Positions 18,372 to 26,889 of a stretch of 64,000 nt of DNA are shown piece after piece. The translations under genes were made by a program, and so were the position numbers. The first letter of the stretch is position 1. Each line of letters opens with the position of its first letter. The DNA comes from Candidatus Thorarchaeota archaeon (GTDB taxonomy: Archaea; Asgardarchaeota; Thorarchaeia; Thorarchaeales; Thorarchaeaceae), in assembly GCA_004524595.1 (NCBI GenBank), contig SDOA01000002.1, positions 11,535 to 75,534 on the forward strand, in the 5' to 3' direction. The notes under the pieces were generated by a model. It worked only from the letters and a program-made list of their open reading frames with translations, had not been told where the DNA came from and ran no database searches.

Positions 18372-19724
18372 TTGGAGCGAAAAATCTTGACAATTCATGC
18401 TAATAACCAGGATGAAACTAGAAAAAACACTTCGCATGAATTCATTGAGATTGATGGTGACCTTGATATTGACTTTGAGATGTCTGACGGTGAAAATATT
18501 CTTATCATTAGTAAAGATCAATCGTATCTAACTCATGGAATTCATAAATTCCCAGCTAAGTTCTTTCCAGAGTTACCACGGTATCTCATTCGACGATACT
18601 CTGAGCTTGGCGATACGGTTCTTGACCCGATGTGCGGCAGCGGAACAGTCGTGTTGGAGGCTTTGTTGAACAATCGAAAAGGAATTGGAATTGATATAGA
18701 TCTGATGGCTCGACTCATTACAAAAGTGAAAACGACACCTCTTGATGAGGAAATCCTCCAGACCTCAAAAGAAGCACTACTTCAGAAGATTACTGAATAT
18801 ACAAAATCCAAAAAAATTGACTTAGAAATACCTGATTTTCCATATCGAGATAATTGGTTCAGACCATATGTCTTGGAAGAGTTGGCTGTTGTATCAGCTA
18901 GTATAGATGAAACTGTTTCTCTGTACAAAGGAAGAACTAGAGTAAACCTTTTGGATTTTTATAGAGTTGTAATGTCTTCTATTATACGCGACATGTCCAA
19001 TGCTGATTCCCATTGTACGAGAACAGTCTTGAGAAAAAACGTTGTAAAAAAGATTGAATCTGGAGATACAATGGCTTACTTCTCACAACGTCTTGAGAGT
19101 CAAATTACAAACATGAAGAAATTTTCAAACCTCTATAAGAAACTCAAAGTCAAAGAGGTGTCCTTACCTGATGGAACAGCTACTGAAACAGGATTAGATG
19201 ATACCTCAATCGATCTAGCAATAACCTCTCCTCCCTATATCAATGCAGTTGATTATCCCCGAACTCATCAATTAGAGATGTACTGGTTAGGGCTTCTGGG
19301 AACTAGGCCATTGTCTCATGTTAAGAGGAGGTATATTGGCACAGAAACCGTCTACAAGGATGAGTATCGAGAACTCAAACTATCGGGATATGGAACCTTA
19401 GATCCTATCCTCGAAAAAATCTACGAGCAAGACCCCAGAAGGTCTTACATCACATACAAATTCTTTGAAGACATGAAGATGCAGCTTAAAGAGATGTTTA
19501 GAGTTCTTAAACCCGGTTGCAGGTATTGTATTGCAATTGGTAATAATCTCATTCGCGGAGTTCGAGTCAAATCGCATGAAATTTTATCTGAGATTGCAGT
19601 CTCTCAAATTGGCTTTGATTTGGAGAAACAGTTCTTCTCGAAATTGATTCGTCATTTTATCCGAATACCACGAAGAGAGCGTATGCAGGGTGAATGGATT
19701 CTGATTCTTAAAAAACCACAATGA
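18372..19724 (+). CDS. DNA methyltransferase (amino-MTase type), no restriction partner seen
   Basis: Class I SAM-dependent amino-methyltransferase of 450 residues. SAM-binding motif LDPMCGSGTVVLEAL is near residues 83-97, followed by GIGIDID; the catalytic TSPPY is near 285-289. FxGxG-like motif before SPPY is the alpha/gamma-like order, not the beta order usual for stand-alone N4-cytosine enzymes. FKVLKPG-like FRVLKPGCRYCIAIGN follows. The N-terminal HGIHKFPAKFFPELP is typical of prokaryotic DNA methylases that start with this helix. The start is TTG at 18372. No nuclease gene is adjacent, so it looks like an orphan methylase; specificity (m4C or m6A) cannot be read. Confidence 0.82.
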   Translation: MERKILTIHANNQDETRKNTSHEFIEIDGDLDIDFEMSDGENILIISKDQSYLTHGIHKFPAKFFPELPRYLIRRYSELGDTVLDPMCGSGTVVLEALLNNRKGIGIDIDLMARLITKVKTTPLDEEILQTSKEALLQKITEYTKSKKIDLEIPDFPYRDNWFRPYVLEELAVVSASIDETVSLYKGRTRVNLLDFYRVVMSSIIRDMSNADSHCTRTVLRKNVVKKIESGDTMAYFSQRLESQITNMKKFSNLYKKLKVKEVSLPDGTATETGLDDTSIDLAITSPPYINAVDYPRTHQLEMYWLGLLGTRPLSHVKRRYIGTETVYKDEYRELKLSGYGTLDPILEKIYEQDPRRSYITYKFFEDMKMQLKEMFRVLKPGCRYCIAIGNNLIRGVRVKSHEILSEIAVSQIGFDLEKQFFSKLIRHFIRIPRRERMQGEWILILKKPQ

Positions 19725-19821
19725 TGTATCTCTGATGCTAAGACTTATCAGTAAACAAATCTCCTGAAATCAAAATTACATGGAGGTACAGAATCAATGG
19801 CAATAACTAACCGGTGGGATC

Positions 19822-20055
19822 ATGTTTGCCAGACGTTCGTTCCTGTCTCTACCTCCTTCCGCAAAATTCCTTTATGTGCTTCTTAAGGATCGGCGCCGGA
19901 TGAGCCGGCAAGACCTAATCAGCACTACTTTTCTTCCTCCTCGAACGGTGAACTATGGTCTTACTAGACTAAAGGATCTTGGTCTCATCAGAGAGGAAGA
20001 GCATGCTGAGGATGCGCGGGAGCGAGTGTACGAGCTGGTTCAGGCACCAGTCTAG
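19822..20055 (+). CDS. Small winged-helix protein
   Basis: 77-residue stand-alone wHTH domain: LPPSAKFLYVLLKD (helix 1), SRQDLISTTF (helix 2), PPRTVNYGLTRLKDLGLI (recognition helix and start of wing). GGTGG lies 5-6 bases before ATG 19822. It fits a compact archaeal DNA-binding protein and may act on the downstream aspS region, which holds a strong hairpin. A well-placed GGAGGT at 19785-19790 instead fronts an overlapping 29-codon frame from ATG 19797, which could act as a leader. Confidence 0.7.
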   Translation: MFARRSFLSLPPSAKFLYVLLKDRRRMSRQDLISTTFLPPRTVNYGLTRLKDLGLIREEEHAEDARERVYELVQAPV

Positions 20056-20062
20056 TGTCAAC

Positions 20063-20185
20063 ATGAAACCAATAGATGGTCTTGGGGGATATCCCCCGAC
20101 CATCATCGACCTCTTGGAATCTCCTCTCCAAAAGGCTCATAATGTACTCAATCACCGATTGGATACATTCAGACAGAGGCTTTAG
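20063..20185 (+). CDS. Candidate small ORF upstream of aspS
   Basis: A 40-codon frame from ATG 20063 to a stop 2 bases before the aspS ATG. The predicted peptide has an amphipathic C-terminal helix (IDLLESPLQKAHNVLNHRLD) and looks protein-like, but no Shine-Dalgarno is obvious and the frame overlaps a strong DNA hairpin at 20075-20104. It could be a real small protein, a leader peptide controlling aspS, or chance. Confidence 0.3.
   Translation: MKPIDGLGGYPPTIIDLLESPLQKAHNVLNHRLDTFRQRL
20075..20104 (+). promoter_or_regulatory. Strong hairpin between wHTH gene and aspS
   Basis: GATGGTC-TT-GGGGG-ATAT-CCCCC-GACCATC folds as a 12-bp stem with a two-base bulge and a four-base loop. It starts 20 bases after the wHTH stop and lies about 85 bases before aspS. 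There is no T-run after it, so it is not a simple terminator; an operator, RNA processing site or attenuator are possibilities. Confidence 0.45.
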
Positions 20186-20187
20186 AG

Positions 20188-21546
20188 ATGGATTTTTACA
20201 AAGCAGCTGGTGTTGAACCAATTGGAACTTACCAACGAACACATTTTAGCAACCAGGTGACAAAGGACATTGTAGGTAAGGAGATTGTGCTCATTGGTTG
20301 GACACACATCCTTCGGGACAAGGGGAAGATCAAATTCCTGATTCTCAGAGATGAGCATGGTACAGTCCAAATAGCAATACCTCAAACAAAGGTACCAGAG
20401 GCAGTTTTTGAAACTTCATCCCAGCTCAAACCCGAGACCGCTATTGCTGTTCATGGAACAGTTGTGGCAACTACTCAACTATCATCTGGAGCTGAGGTTC
20501 TCCCAACAAAGATCCGTATTCTTAACACTGCTGAACGACTTCCGATTGACATTGTTGAAGGAAAAGTGGATATTGAGCTAGACACACGCCTTAATTACAG
20601 AATTCTAGATCTTCGTAAGCCATCTATCAATGCCATATTTAGAATTCAACACAGTCTTGTCCGGTTTGCACGAGAATACTTGGAGAGCCAAGACTTTGTT
20701 GAGATACATACACCAAAGATTGTAGCCGCTGCAACAGAGGGTGGCGCAAATCTGTTTGAAGTTCAATACTTTGAGAAAAAGGCATACTTGGCTCAGAGCC
20801 CGCAGTTCTACAAACAACTGATGCTTCTGGCTGGATTTGGTCGTGTCTTTGAGATAGCTCCTGTCTTTCGTGCGGAAAAGCACAACACACGACGACATGT
20901 CAATGAATATACATCCTTTGACTTTGAGATGGCTTGGATAAGTGGAGTCGAGGATGTGATGAAGATGGAAGAACAAATGCTAAATCATTCCTTTAAGAAG
21001 ACCAAGGAATTTGCTGCATCCGAGTTGGAGCTCTTAGGAATTGATCTTGAGATTCCTAAAATTCCTTTCAGGAGAATAAAATATACAGAGGCTATTGACC
21101 TTCTAAACAATGCTGGGAAGAATCTAGCAATTAATGATGATTTGGATCCAGAGTGTGAACAATTACTCGGTCAGATATTTCCTGAGAAATATGGAACGGA
21201 TATGGTCTTCATTACACATTACCCTCTAGAGCTGAGACCTGCCTACACGATGCCAAGTATGACCGACGAGGGAATGACTGAAAGTTTTGACCTCACCTAT
21301 AAGGGAATGGAGATTACAACAGGAGGCCAAAGAATTCACCTCTATCACCTGCTTGTTGAGAGATTCAAGGCAAAGGGATTCAATCCAGATGATTTCACTT
21401 TCTACTTAGACCCTTTCAAGTATGGTGCACCGCCACATGGAGGTCTTGGTCTTGGAGTGGAGCGGCTAACGATGCAGATTCTTGGAATTGATAACATAAG
21501 AGAAGCAACCCTCTTGCCAAGAGACCGAGACCGGCTCACTCCCTAG
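20188..21546 (+). CDS. aspS: Aspartyl-tRNA synthetase, archaeal type
   Basis: Class IIb synthetase charging tRNA-Asp (possibly also tRNA-Asn). N-terminal OB-fold anticodon-binding domain (GWTHILRDKGKIKFLILRD), then class II motif 2 FRAEKHNTRRHVNEYTSFD and motif 3 GLGLGVERLTMQILGI with the ATP-binding Arg. 452 residues is the compact archaeal size without the bacterial GAD insertion. Start ATG 20188 is preceded by AGAGG. It lies downstream of the wHTH gene and hairpin, so regulation by that leader is possible. Confidence 0.97.
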   Translation: MDFYKAAGVEPIGTYQRTHFSNQVTKDIVGKEIVLIGWTHILRDKGKIKFLILRDEHGTVQIAIPQTKVPEAVFETSSQLKPETAIAVHGTVVATTQLSSGAEVLPTKIRILNTAERLPIDIVEGKVDIELDTRLNYRILDLRKPSINAIFRIQHSLVRFAREYLESQDFVEIHTPKIVAAATEGGANLFEVQYFEKKAYLAQSPQFYKQLMLLAGFGRVFEIAPVFRAEKHNTRRHVNEYTSFDFEMAWISGVEDVMKMEEQMLNHSFKKTKEFAASELELLGIDLEIPKIPFRRIKYTEAIDLLNNAGKNLAINDDLDPECEQLLGQIFPEKYGTDMVFITHYPLELRPAYTMPSMTDEGMTESFDLTYKGMEITTGGQRIHLYHLLVERFKAKGFNPDDFTFYLDPFKYGAPPHGGLGLGVERLTMQILGIDNIREATLLPRDRDRLTP

Positions 21547-21642
21547 TCTTTACTCGATAATACTCTCTCTTAAAGCAACATCAGCTTACTTGATGATATC
21601 TACCACGTGTAGAATTTCACAATTTAGAAGGGTTCCCATACG

Positions 21643-22401
21643 ATGCAGGAGCGACTTGAATCTGAATTATATGCCTCAATAGCCACTCTTGACCAGTTAA
21701 AAAAGCTCTATGATCTTGGTGCTGTGGATATCAGGTCCTTTCAACGAGAATCACAGGCTCTCCTCCAGGAAGTGAGAAACTACATAGATAATTTGAAGCG
21801 TGTTGGTCTTGATATCAATAACTTCATTGATGGTGAACGACTTATAGATTCATTCCCTGATGCGGCTGACCTTCTTCGATTACGTGAATACACCCCAGCT
21901 CGTTCATATCAAGGAATGTCTGCAGATCAATACTATGACTACATTGGATTAGCCATTCTTGATGTTGCTACAGAACATTCGTCAAAAGGGCTCATGGGTC
22001 TTGCTGAACTGATAGTTGAAGTAGTCCGTAGACTACCTGAGATAAAGACAGTCACATATAACGATGTAATTGAAGCTGTAAATAGAGTAGCTGAGAATGG
22101 GCTTATTCCCGGTATCAGAACACTTAGAGGTGGAGTGAAAGTCGTTGAATTACGTCCTCTTGAATTACGACGTGACCAGGCAGATATTATCAATCTCGCC
22201 GCGTCAAAGGGTCATGTTTCAGTTGAAGAAGTCATGATGCAGATGAACTGGTCTGAGGATCATGCTCGTCAAGTACTCACAAGTCTAATCGATACTGGAA
22301 TGGCAGTAGCTGATATTCGTTTCTCCACTGGTGGCAGATATTACTTCCCTGGTCTTAGGTCTAGAGATAATACTGATCCACGAACTGCAGGTTCCTATTA
22401 A
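21643..22401 (+). CDS. ESCRT-II subunit, Vps22/EAP30-like
   Basis: 252-residue EAP30-domain protein (Vps22/Vps36 family), first gene of the ESCRT block. An N-terminal helical hairpin (to about residue 60) is followed by the EAP30 core YYDYIGLAILDVATEHSSKG, where eukaryotic Vps22 has its vqiievC..t...NGG segment. Two tandem winged helices follow: VTYNDVIEAVNRVAENGLIPGI and LRRDQADIINLAASKGHVSVE, then MNWSEDHARQVLTSLIDTG and the terminal RYYFPGL, matching the eukaryotic YWFP-x-L ending. ESCRT-II bridges cargo recognition to ESCRT-III. It converges on vps25 with overlapping stop codons. The assignment to Vps22 rather than Vps36 is a judgement. Confidence 0.88.
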   Translation: MQERLESELYASIATLDQLKKLYDLGAVDIRSFQRESQALLQEVRNYIDNLKRVGLDINNFIDGERLIDSFPDAADLLRLREYTPARSYQGMSADQYYDYIGLAILDVATEHSSKGLMGLAELIVEVVRRLPEIKTVTYNDVIEAVNRVAENGLIPGIRTLRGGVKVVELRPLELRRDQADIINLAASKGHVSVEEVMMQMNWSEDHARQVLTSLIDTGMAVADIRFSTGGRYYFPGLRSRDNTDPRTAGSY

Positions 22402-23135
22402 GAAGTCACAATAATTGCGCCTTTTTTCTTGTCAACCCATTCAGCGAGTTCTTTCTCTACCATAAGCGCTAGAACAATATGCAGGTCTTTCTCTGGAAGA
22501 TTAGCAAAATCCTCTGTTGCCTCTTGTATGACTATCGACTTTACATCTAAACGAAGTTTTCCAGTTCTCAGTGCCCAAGCATAGATTGAGTCCGCCCAGT
22601 CCTCTAATGGCTTCCAGTATATTCTCAATTGCCTTTTCCTACGGTCTATCCATTCAGCTATTTCTTTGTCAATAAGTACTTGGGCAATCATCTTGAATGA
22701 ATCGACCTTGTTTCTCAAGTACTTGAAGGGTGGTTCTGAAATAAAAACTGCAACTGACAGGACATGTATTGAATGGTGTTCTGTCCATTGGAGGATGAAA
22801 TCTGCCCACTCTTCAGCCCATAGGATTTGATCTTCCTCTCTTGGCGGGATACCATACATCCATTCACTCTCTTCCGGACTACCCCAAGACGGCAAGAATT
22901 CCTCAGTAATAGCTATAACTGCTTGACCTTGGGTCTCATTCAAGAATTCACCATCTGTTTCTAATTCGTCTTCTGAAACTTCTATAGCGTCAGCTTCCAT
23001 AATCACAGTAGGTGTTTTACACACCTCAGATTCCTTAACTTGAGACTTGCTTATGATTTCTTCATCCGAGACTTCTGATTCCATAGACTCTTCCGTGGTT
23101 TTTTCTTTCTCTTTTGGTCGAGCCTTCTCTTTCAT
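22398..23135 (-). CDS. ESCRT-II subunit, Vps25-like, with acidic N-terminal extension
   Basis: The C-terminal ~140 residues are two tandem winged helices as in Vps25. The first runs from WAEEWADFILQWTEHH to KEIAEWIDRRKRQLRIYW, and the second from PLEDWADSIYAWALRTGKLR to LVEKELAEWVDKKKGAIIV-like residues; Trp-rich helices at the start of each are typical. Before them lie about 100 residues rich in Glu, Asp, Lys and Ser that eukaryotic Vps25 lacks. ATG 23135 is preferred over TTG 23141. It lies a few bases downstream of vps4, so they form one operon. Vps25 is the arm of ESCRT-II that recruits ESCRT-III. Confidence 0.85.
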   Translation of the reverse strand: MKEKARPKEKEKTTEESMESEVSDEEIISKSQVKESEVCKTPTVIMEADAIEVSEDELETDGEFLNETQGQAVIAITEEFLPSWGSPEESEWMYGIPPREEDQILWAEEWADFILQWTEHHSIHVLSVAVFISEPPFKYLRNKVDSFKMIAQVLIDKEIAEWIDRRKRQLRIYWKPLEDWADSIYAWALRTGKLRLDVKSIVIQEATEDFANLPEKDLHIVLALMVEKELAEWVDKKKGAIIVTS

Positions 23136-23144
23136 GCCCAAATT

Positions 23145-24374
23145 CTAGGAACCCTCCGCCCAGTCAATGTACTTCTTGACATCCTCTGGGGGTGTTGCTG
23201 GCCTGATATTTTCAATTGCGCTCAAGAAGTCATCCCTTGAAACAGGTCGGATGTCAATAATTTCATGTTCCTCATCCATTCTTCCGGATCGCTGAAGGTC
23301 TCTTATGGGCTCCATTGCTGCCTCTCTGCAAACAATGCTAATGTCCCTGCCGCTATATCCTTCAGTTAGGTCTGCTAATTCATCAAAATCAATAGTTGGG
23401 GAGATCTCGATATCTTCCATGTGAATTGCAAATATAGCCGAGCGCGCCTCTGTGTCTGGTAATGGTACATGAATGCGTTTCTCAAATCTCGATCTCAGAG
23501 CAAAGTCAATCTCCCAGGGTAGATTTGTTGCACCAATTACAGTTACACGTTCATCTTCATTGCTTGCAAGTCCTTGGAGTTCAGTAAGTAATTGGGTCTT
23601 CATTCGGCGTTCCCCACCTACATCATCACCAGAACGTGATACACCAACTGAATCCAGTTCGTCAATGAAAACAATGGCTGGTTGATGTTTTCTTGCTAGT
23701 TCAAAGAGGTGCATAACCAGTCTTTCGGATTCACCCAGCCATTTGCTGACAATATTTGCAGCTGAAACGTTGAAGAATGTTGCATTTACCTCTGAAGCCA
23801 CAGCCTTTGCAATCAATGTCTTTCCGCACCCTGCAGGTCCATAGAACAAGATGCCTCTCCATGGTTGTCTTGCTTTTCCCTTGAACAATTCAGGATGTTT
23901 CATGGGGGCTAAAATCGCATCGTTAATAGCTTGTTTAGCATCACCAAGGCCTGCAACCTCAGACATTTTGATATTCGGACGTTCGGTGATAATAGTATCA
24001 GAGATCATCTCACGAAGTCTTTTCTCTTCATCATCAAGTTCTTGATCTACCTTGGTTGTCTGTTTAATTGGTACTTGTCCAATGGAGTCTTTTTCAAAAG
24101 CTGGCGGACTTGCCAGTCCATCAATTGGTCCTGCTGATTTCTTCTTGATACCTGAGAGGTATCTTACTCGATCTACACATTCTTGAGCTCGATTGAAGTA
24201 GTGTTTTCTTATTGATGGAAGTGCAGCTGAGTTTGAGAGTTTAATGAGAATCTTACTGGCTTTCAGATAGTACTGACAAGCCTCATTCTTCATTCCCCTT
24301 TGATCAAGTTCTATTGCTCTATCAAGTAGGCTCTTGAGTCCTTGGTCCAATCGGTTACTATCTGAATCTGCCAT
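23145..24374 (-). CDS. vps4: Vps4-like AAA ATPase with MIT domain
   Basis: 409-residue AAA+ ATPase that remodels ESCRT-III polymers. An N-terminal MIT domain (about 8-75, three helices including DRAIELDQRGMKNEACQYYL) binds ESCRT-III tails. A linker rich in charged residues follows. The AAA core has Walker A GPAGCGKT at 179-186, Walker B VFIDELDS at 235-242 and arginine-finger region LRSRFEKRIHVPLP. The C-terminal AAA small domain ends with the SRDDFLSAIENIRPATPPED helix, followed by the Vps4-type terminal helix. It is transcribed with vps25 and divergent from the ESCRT-III gene. Confidence 0.95.
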   Translation of the reverse strand: MADSDSNRLDQGLKSLLDRAIELDQRGMKNEACQYYLKASKILIKLSNSAALPSIRKHYFNRAQECVDRVRYLSGIKKKSAGPIDGLASPPAFEKDSIGQVPIKQTTKVDQELDDEEKRLREMISDTIITERPNIKMSEVAGLGDAKQAINDAILAPMKHPELFKGKARQPWRGILFYGPAGCGKTLIAKAVASEVNATFFNVSAANIVSKWLGESERLVMHLFELARKHQPAIVFIDELDSVGVSRSGDDVGGERRMKTQLLTELQGLASNEDERVTVIGATNLPWEIDFALRSRFEKRIHVPLPDTEARSAIFAIHMEDIEISPTIDFDELADLTEGYSGRDISIVCREAAMEPIRDLQRSGRMDEEHEIIDIRPVSRDDFLSAIENIRPATPPEDVKKYIDWAEGS

Positions 24375-24525
24375 AAGTGTTCATGTGAACACAGCCTATA
24401 GAATGTTAAAGTTTCTGTGTATCATGGAAGATACCTCATTGTAGGCGCTTTATTCATTATCATATGTTGCGAAGGTTTAAACGTTATGACCCTATTCAAA
24501 GATTAGAGCTCGTGCTCTGAAAAAG

Positions 24526-25143
24526 GTGAATCGTTTGGCTTCAATTAGAAAGGCATTTGCATGGGGTAAGAAAAAGCCTGATATTAACGAGATCTCTAGC
24601 CGTCTTAGAATTCTTAGTAAACAGCTAGCACGTCAAAGAAATAAGCTCGAGAAGGAAGAGCATGATACACGAGCACGTGCTGTACGAGCAAGAAAAGCAG
24701 GTCAGACAGAAGCCTTTAAGACTTATGCAACTGAAATGATTCGATTTCGAAGGTATGCATTATCTGTTGACAAATCTCGATTACAGATTCTAAAGATACT
24801 GGCTCATCTCAATCGAGCACAAACATCTGCAAAGACAAGTCTAGCACTTCAAGAAGTAGCTAAGATTCTGGGAATGCTCGGTGATTCGACAGATACTACA
24901 AAAGTTGTAGCTAATGTTGATGAGATTGCCCGTCGATTAGAAGAGTTTGAGATTGAGGCATCTATTTCCGATGAGGCATTGGATTCAACAATGGAGATTT
25001 CTTCTGACGATCTTGCCTCCGCACTACAAGAGATTGATGTTGAGGTCGGTCTGTCTGAAGCCGCAACTATCAAGAAACCACTCAGTGACCTGGAATCACT
25101 AGAGGAGGATATAAAATCACTAGAGCGAGAATTAGGTATGTAG
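24526..25143 (+). CDS. ESCRT-III subunit, Vps2/24/46-type
   Basis: 205-residue helical protein with the ESCRT-III layout: a basic N-terminal region (NRLASIRKAFAWGKKK), a long charged helical hairpin, then an acidic C-terminal half. The segment MIRFRRYALSVDKSRLQILK followed by ALQEVAKILGML fits the Vps2/Vps24 pattern better than Snf7, because a central Arg-Arg-Tyr helix and the later FEIEASISDEALDSTMEI resemble the regulatory helix of the Vps2 group. The last 17 residues (LESLEEDIKSLERELGM) look like a MIT-interacting motif. GTG start at 24526. It is divergent from vps4. Only one ESCRT-III gene lies here; a Snf7-type partner must be elsewhere or absent. Confidence 0.87.
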   Translation: MNRLASIRKAFAWGKKKPDINEISSRLRILSKQLARQRNKLEKEEHDTRARAVRARKAGQTEAFKTYATEMIRFRRYALSVDKSRLQILKILAHLNRAQTSAKTSLALQEVAKILGMLGDSTDTTKVVANVDEIARRLEEFEIEASISDEALDSTMEISSDDLASALQEIDVEVGLSEAATIKKPLSDLESLEEDIKSLERELGM

Positions 25144-25150
25144 ATAGCCC

Positions 25151-26725
25151 TTACCAGAGTTCATCTTTTGCATTTCTTGATTGTTTCTCAATCTCCCTTC
25201 TTGTATGATACGACTCTCTCATTAGGTCTTTATATCTTCGAATGAAATCTTCGGTTACCATTCTACCGTCACGTAATAGATGGACTGTTTCTCTTATTGC
25301 ACCACGCAAGGATTCATTATCTCGTTGAAGGGTATCCAATGAAGAACGGGGTCTGTACATCGGATCATATCTCTGCTGTGGTTCACCATGGCCTATAGCT
25401 CTCTCAAGTTCTCTTCTGAACGTGTCCCTTTGGGCATATCCTCCACCATAGGGAACATCCCGTTGCCTATCTTGAATGGGATTCCTTGGTGCTATCTGAT
25501 ACATATCTCGTGGTTTGGCAGCTGGTTGGTCATCATACCTTGGATTCGTTGATAATAATGAATAGATCATTCCCTCAATCTTAAGCCTGACATCGCTGAT
25601 GCTTGCATCATTCTGCTCAAGCTTTCGAACTCTCTGCATGTCCGTCTGAATATATCTCTCGAATTTTCTAGCGATCTCGATATAATCTGGAAATACTTTC
25701 TTTGTCTGATCTGTACAGGAAATCTTGATTTCACCCTGTTTTAACTTAAGAACTAACCTCTTTCTGAACCTTCCATCTTCTTCGACTCCATTAAGATAGA
25801 TCAACGGAAAATCAAAGATGGTCTCCATCTTTCGTCTAACTCTTCCCACCTCTGCAACAAGCATAAGCCTCTTGTTAGTAACATACATGGTTCCAAAGGC
25901 TTTGTCATTCTTCAAGAAATCACTTCCAGCGACTTTTATATCGGGAAGTGCACAGACAGGAAGCTCACCTACGGACAATTGACCATGTTCATAGAACTCT
26001 GAGAATTGATTTTTGTAGTAATCAAGACCGTCAAGCTGCCTTCTTACCTCTTTCAAAGTTGCTCGTAATGGTTCGATTGCTTCGTCAACATTTTGTTTGT
26101 AGTAAATACCAAGCTCTGTGATGCGATTGGTTATACCTTCGATGAAAGGAAATTGCGTTGGATTCCACCTTGTATAATCAATGAAGTTTTTAGTTTCCGC
26201 AGCCATTCTTCTGGCTACAATCTCTGCTTGGCTTCCAATTCTGTTCTTTACAGGTGGCAATTCATCTTGGATTCCTTCGATTTTCTCCTCTATCCATTTA
26301 TAGTGAAGAAAATTCGCCATCCTGAGCGAAACGAGAAGCCGCTTAGCAGAAACAAGCTGGTTGTTGAGTTCTCTAAGTTTGGTATAACCATGCTGAATGC
26401 TCATTATTGCATGTCGCATATCTAAGGCTAATGCTCTCCTCTTGTCCTCTAATACAACAACTCTGATCGAATGGCATCTTGGACAGATATCAATGGTCCT
26501 CTTTCCTTTTGTCAGATTTTCTGATTCACATTCCGGACATTGCTCAAATTTCTCTCCGGGGATAGCTTCTCCAAGGGAATGATGGCAATCTGCACAGACG
26601 GTGTACTCGTTTGACTTGCTATCCAAGCAATCTGTACATAATGTAGCTCCACAGTCTTCACACATGTGTGTAGCCCTGTGATTCTGACATGACTGACATT
26701 GATCGGATGTTGAATCTTCTGTCAA
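25151..26725 (-). CDS. B-box/zinc-ribbon, coiled-coil, PH-like domain protein next to ESCRT genes
   Basis: 524 residues. Residues 10-49 hold a B-box-like Cys/His zinc finger (C10, C13, C22, C25, C30, C33, C44, C47). Residues 63-84 hold a zinc ribbon (CPEC...CPRC). A helical coiled-coil stretch follows (about 95-250). Residues ~255-360 form a PH/GRAM-like domain: GTMYVTNKRLMLVAE is the usual strand pattern, followed by FPLIYLNGVEEDGRFRKRLV. The C-terminal ~150 residues are polar with YGGGYAQRDTF and a final helix. It converges on the ESCRT-III gene, 7 bases apart. A membrane- or ubiquitin-binding adaptor analogous to the GLUE-bearing Vps36 is inference. Confidence 0.72.
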   Translation of the reverse strand: MTEDSTSDQCQSCQNHRATHMCEDCGATLCTDCLDSKSNEYTVCADCHHSLGEAIPGEKFEQCPECESENLTKGKRTIDICPRCHSIRVVVLEDKRRALALDMRHAIMSIQHGYTKLRELNNQLVSAKRLLVSLRMANFLHYKWIEEKIEGIQDELPPVKNRIGSQAEIVARRMAAETKNFIDYTRWNPTQFPFIEGITNRITELGIYYKQNVDEAIEPLRATLKEVRRQLDGLDYYKNQFSEFYEHGQLSVGELPVCALPDIKVAGSDFLKNDKAFGTMYVTNKRLMLVAEVGRVRRKMETIFDFPLIYLNGVEEDGRFRKRLVLKLKQGEIKISCTDQTKKVFPDYIEIARKFERYIQTDMQRVRKLEQNDASISDVRLKIEGMIYSLLSTNPRYDDQPAAKPRDMYQIAPRNPIQDRQRDVPYGGGYAQRDTFRRELERAIGHGEPQQRYDPMYRPRSSLDTLQRDNESLRGAIRETVHLLRDGRMVTEDFIRRYKDLMRESYHTRREIEKQSRNAKDELW

Positions 26726-26889
26726 GTGAGTACCTCCGGTATTCTGATTCAGAGAGGGTAATTATCTAAGAATAACCCGTGTATTACTCGTGAAACATTG
26801 TATGGCTAATTCAAATTACTGATACAATGTCCCATCCACATGAGTTAAAACACATCTTTGAAGGGAAAATCAAAGCAAAGGAGATATCC

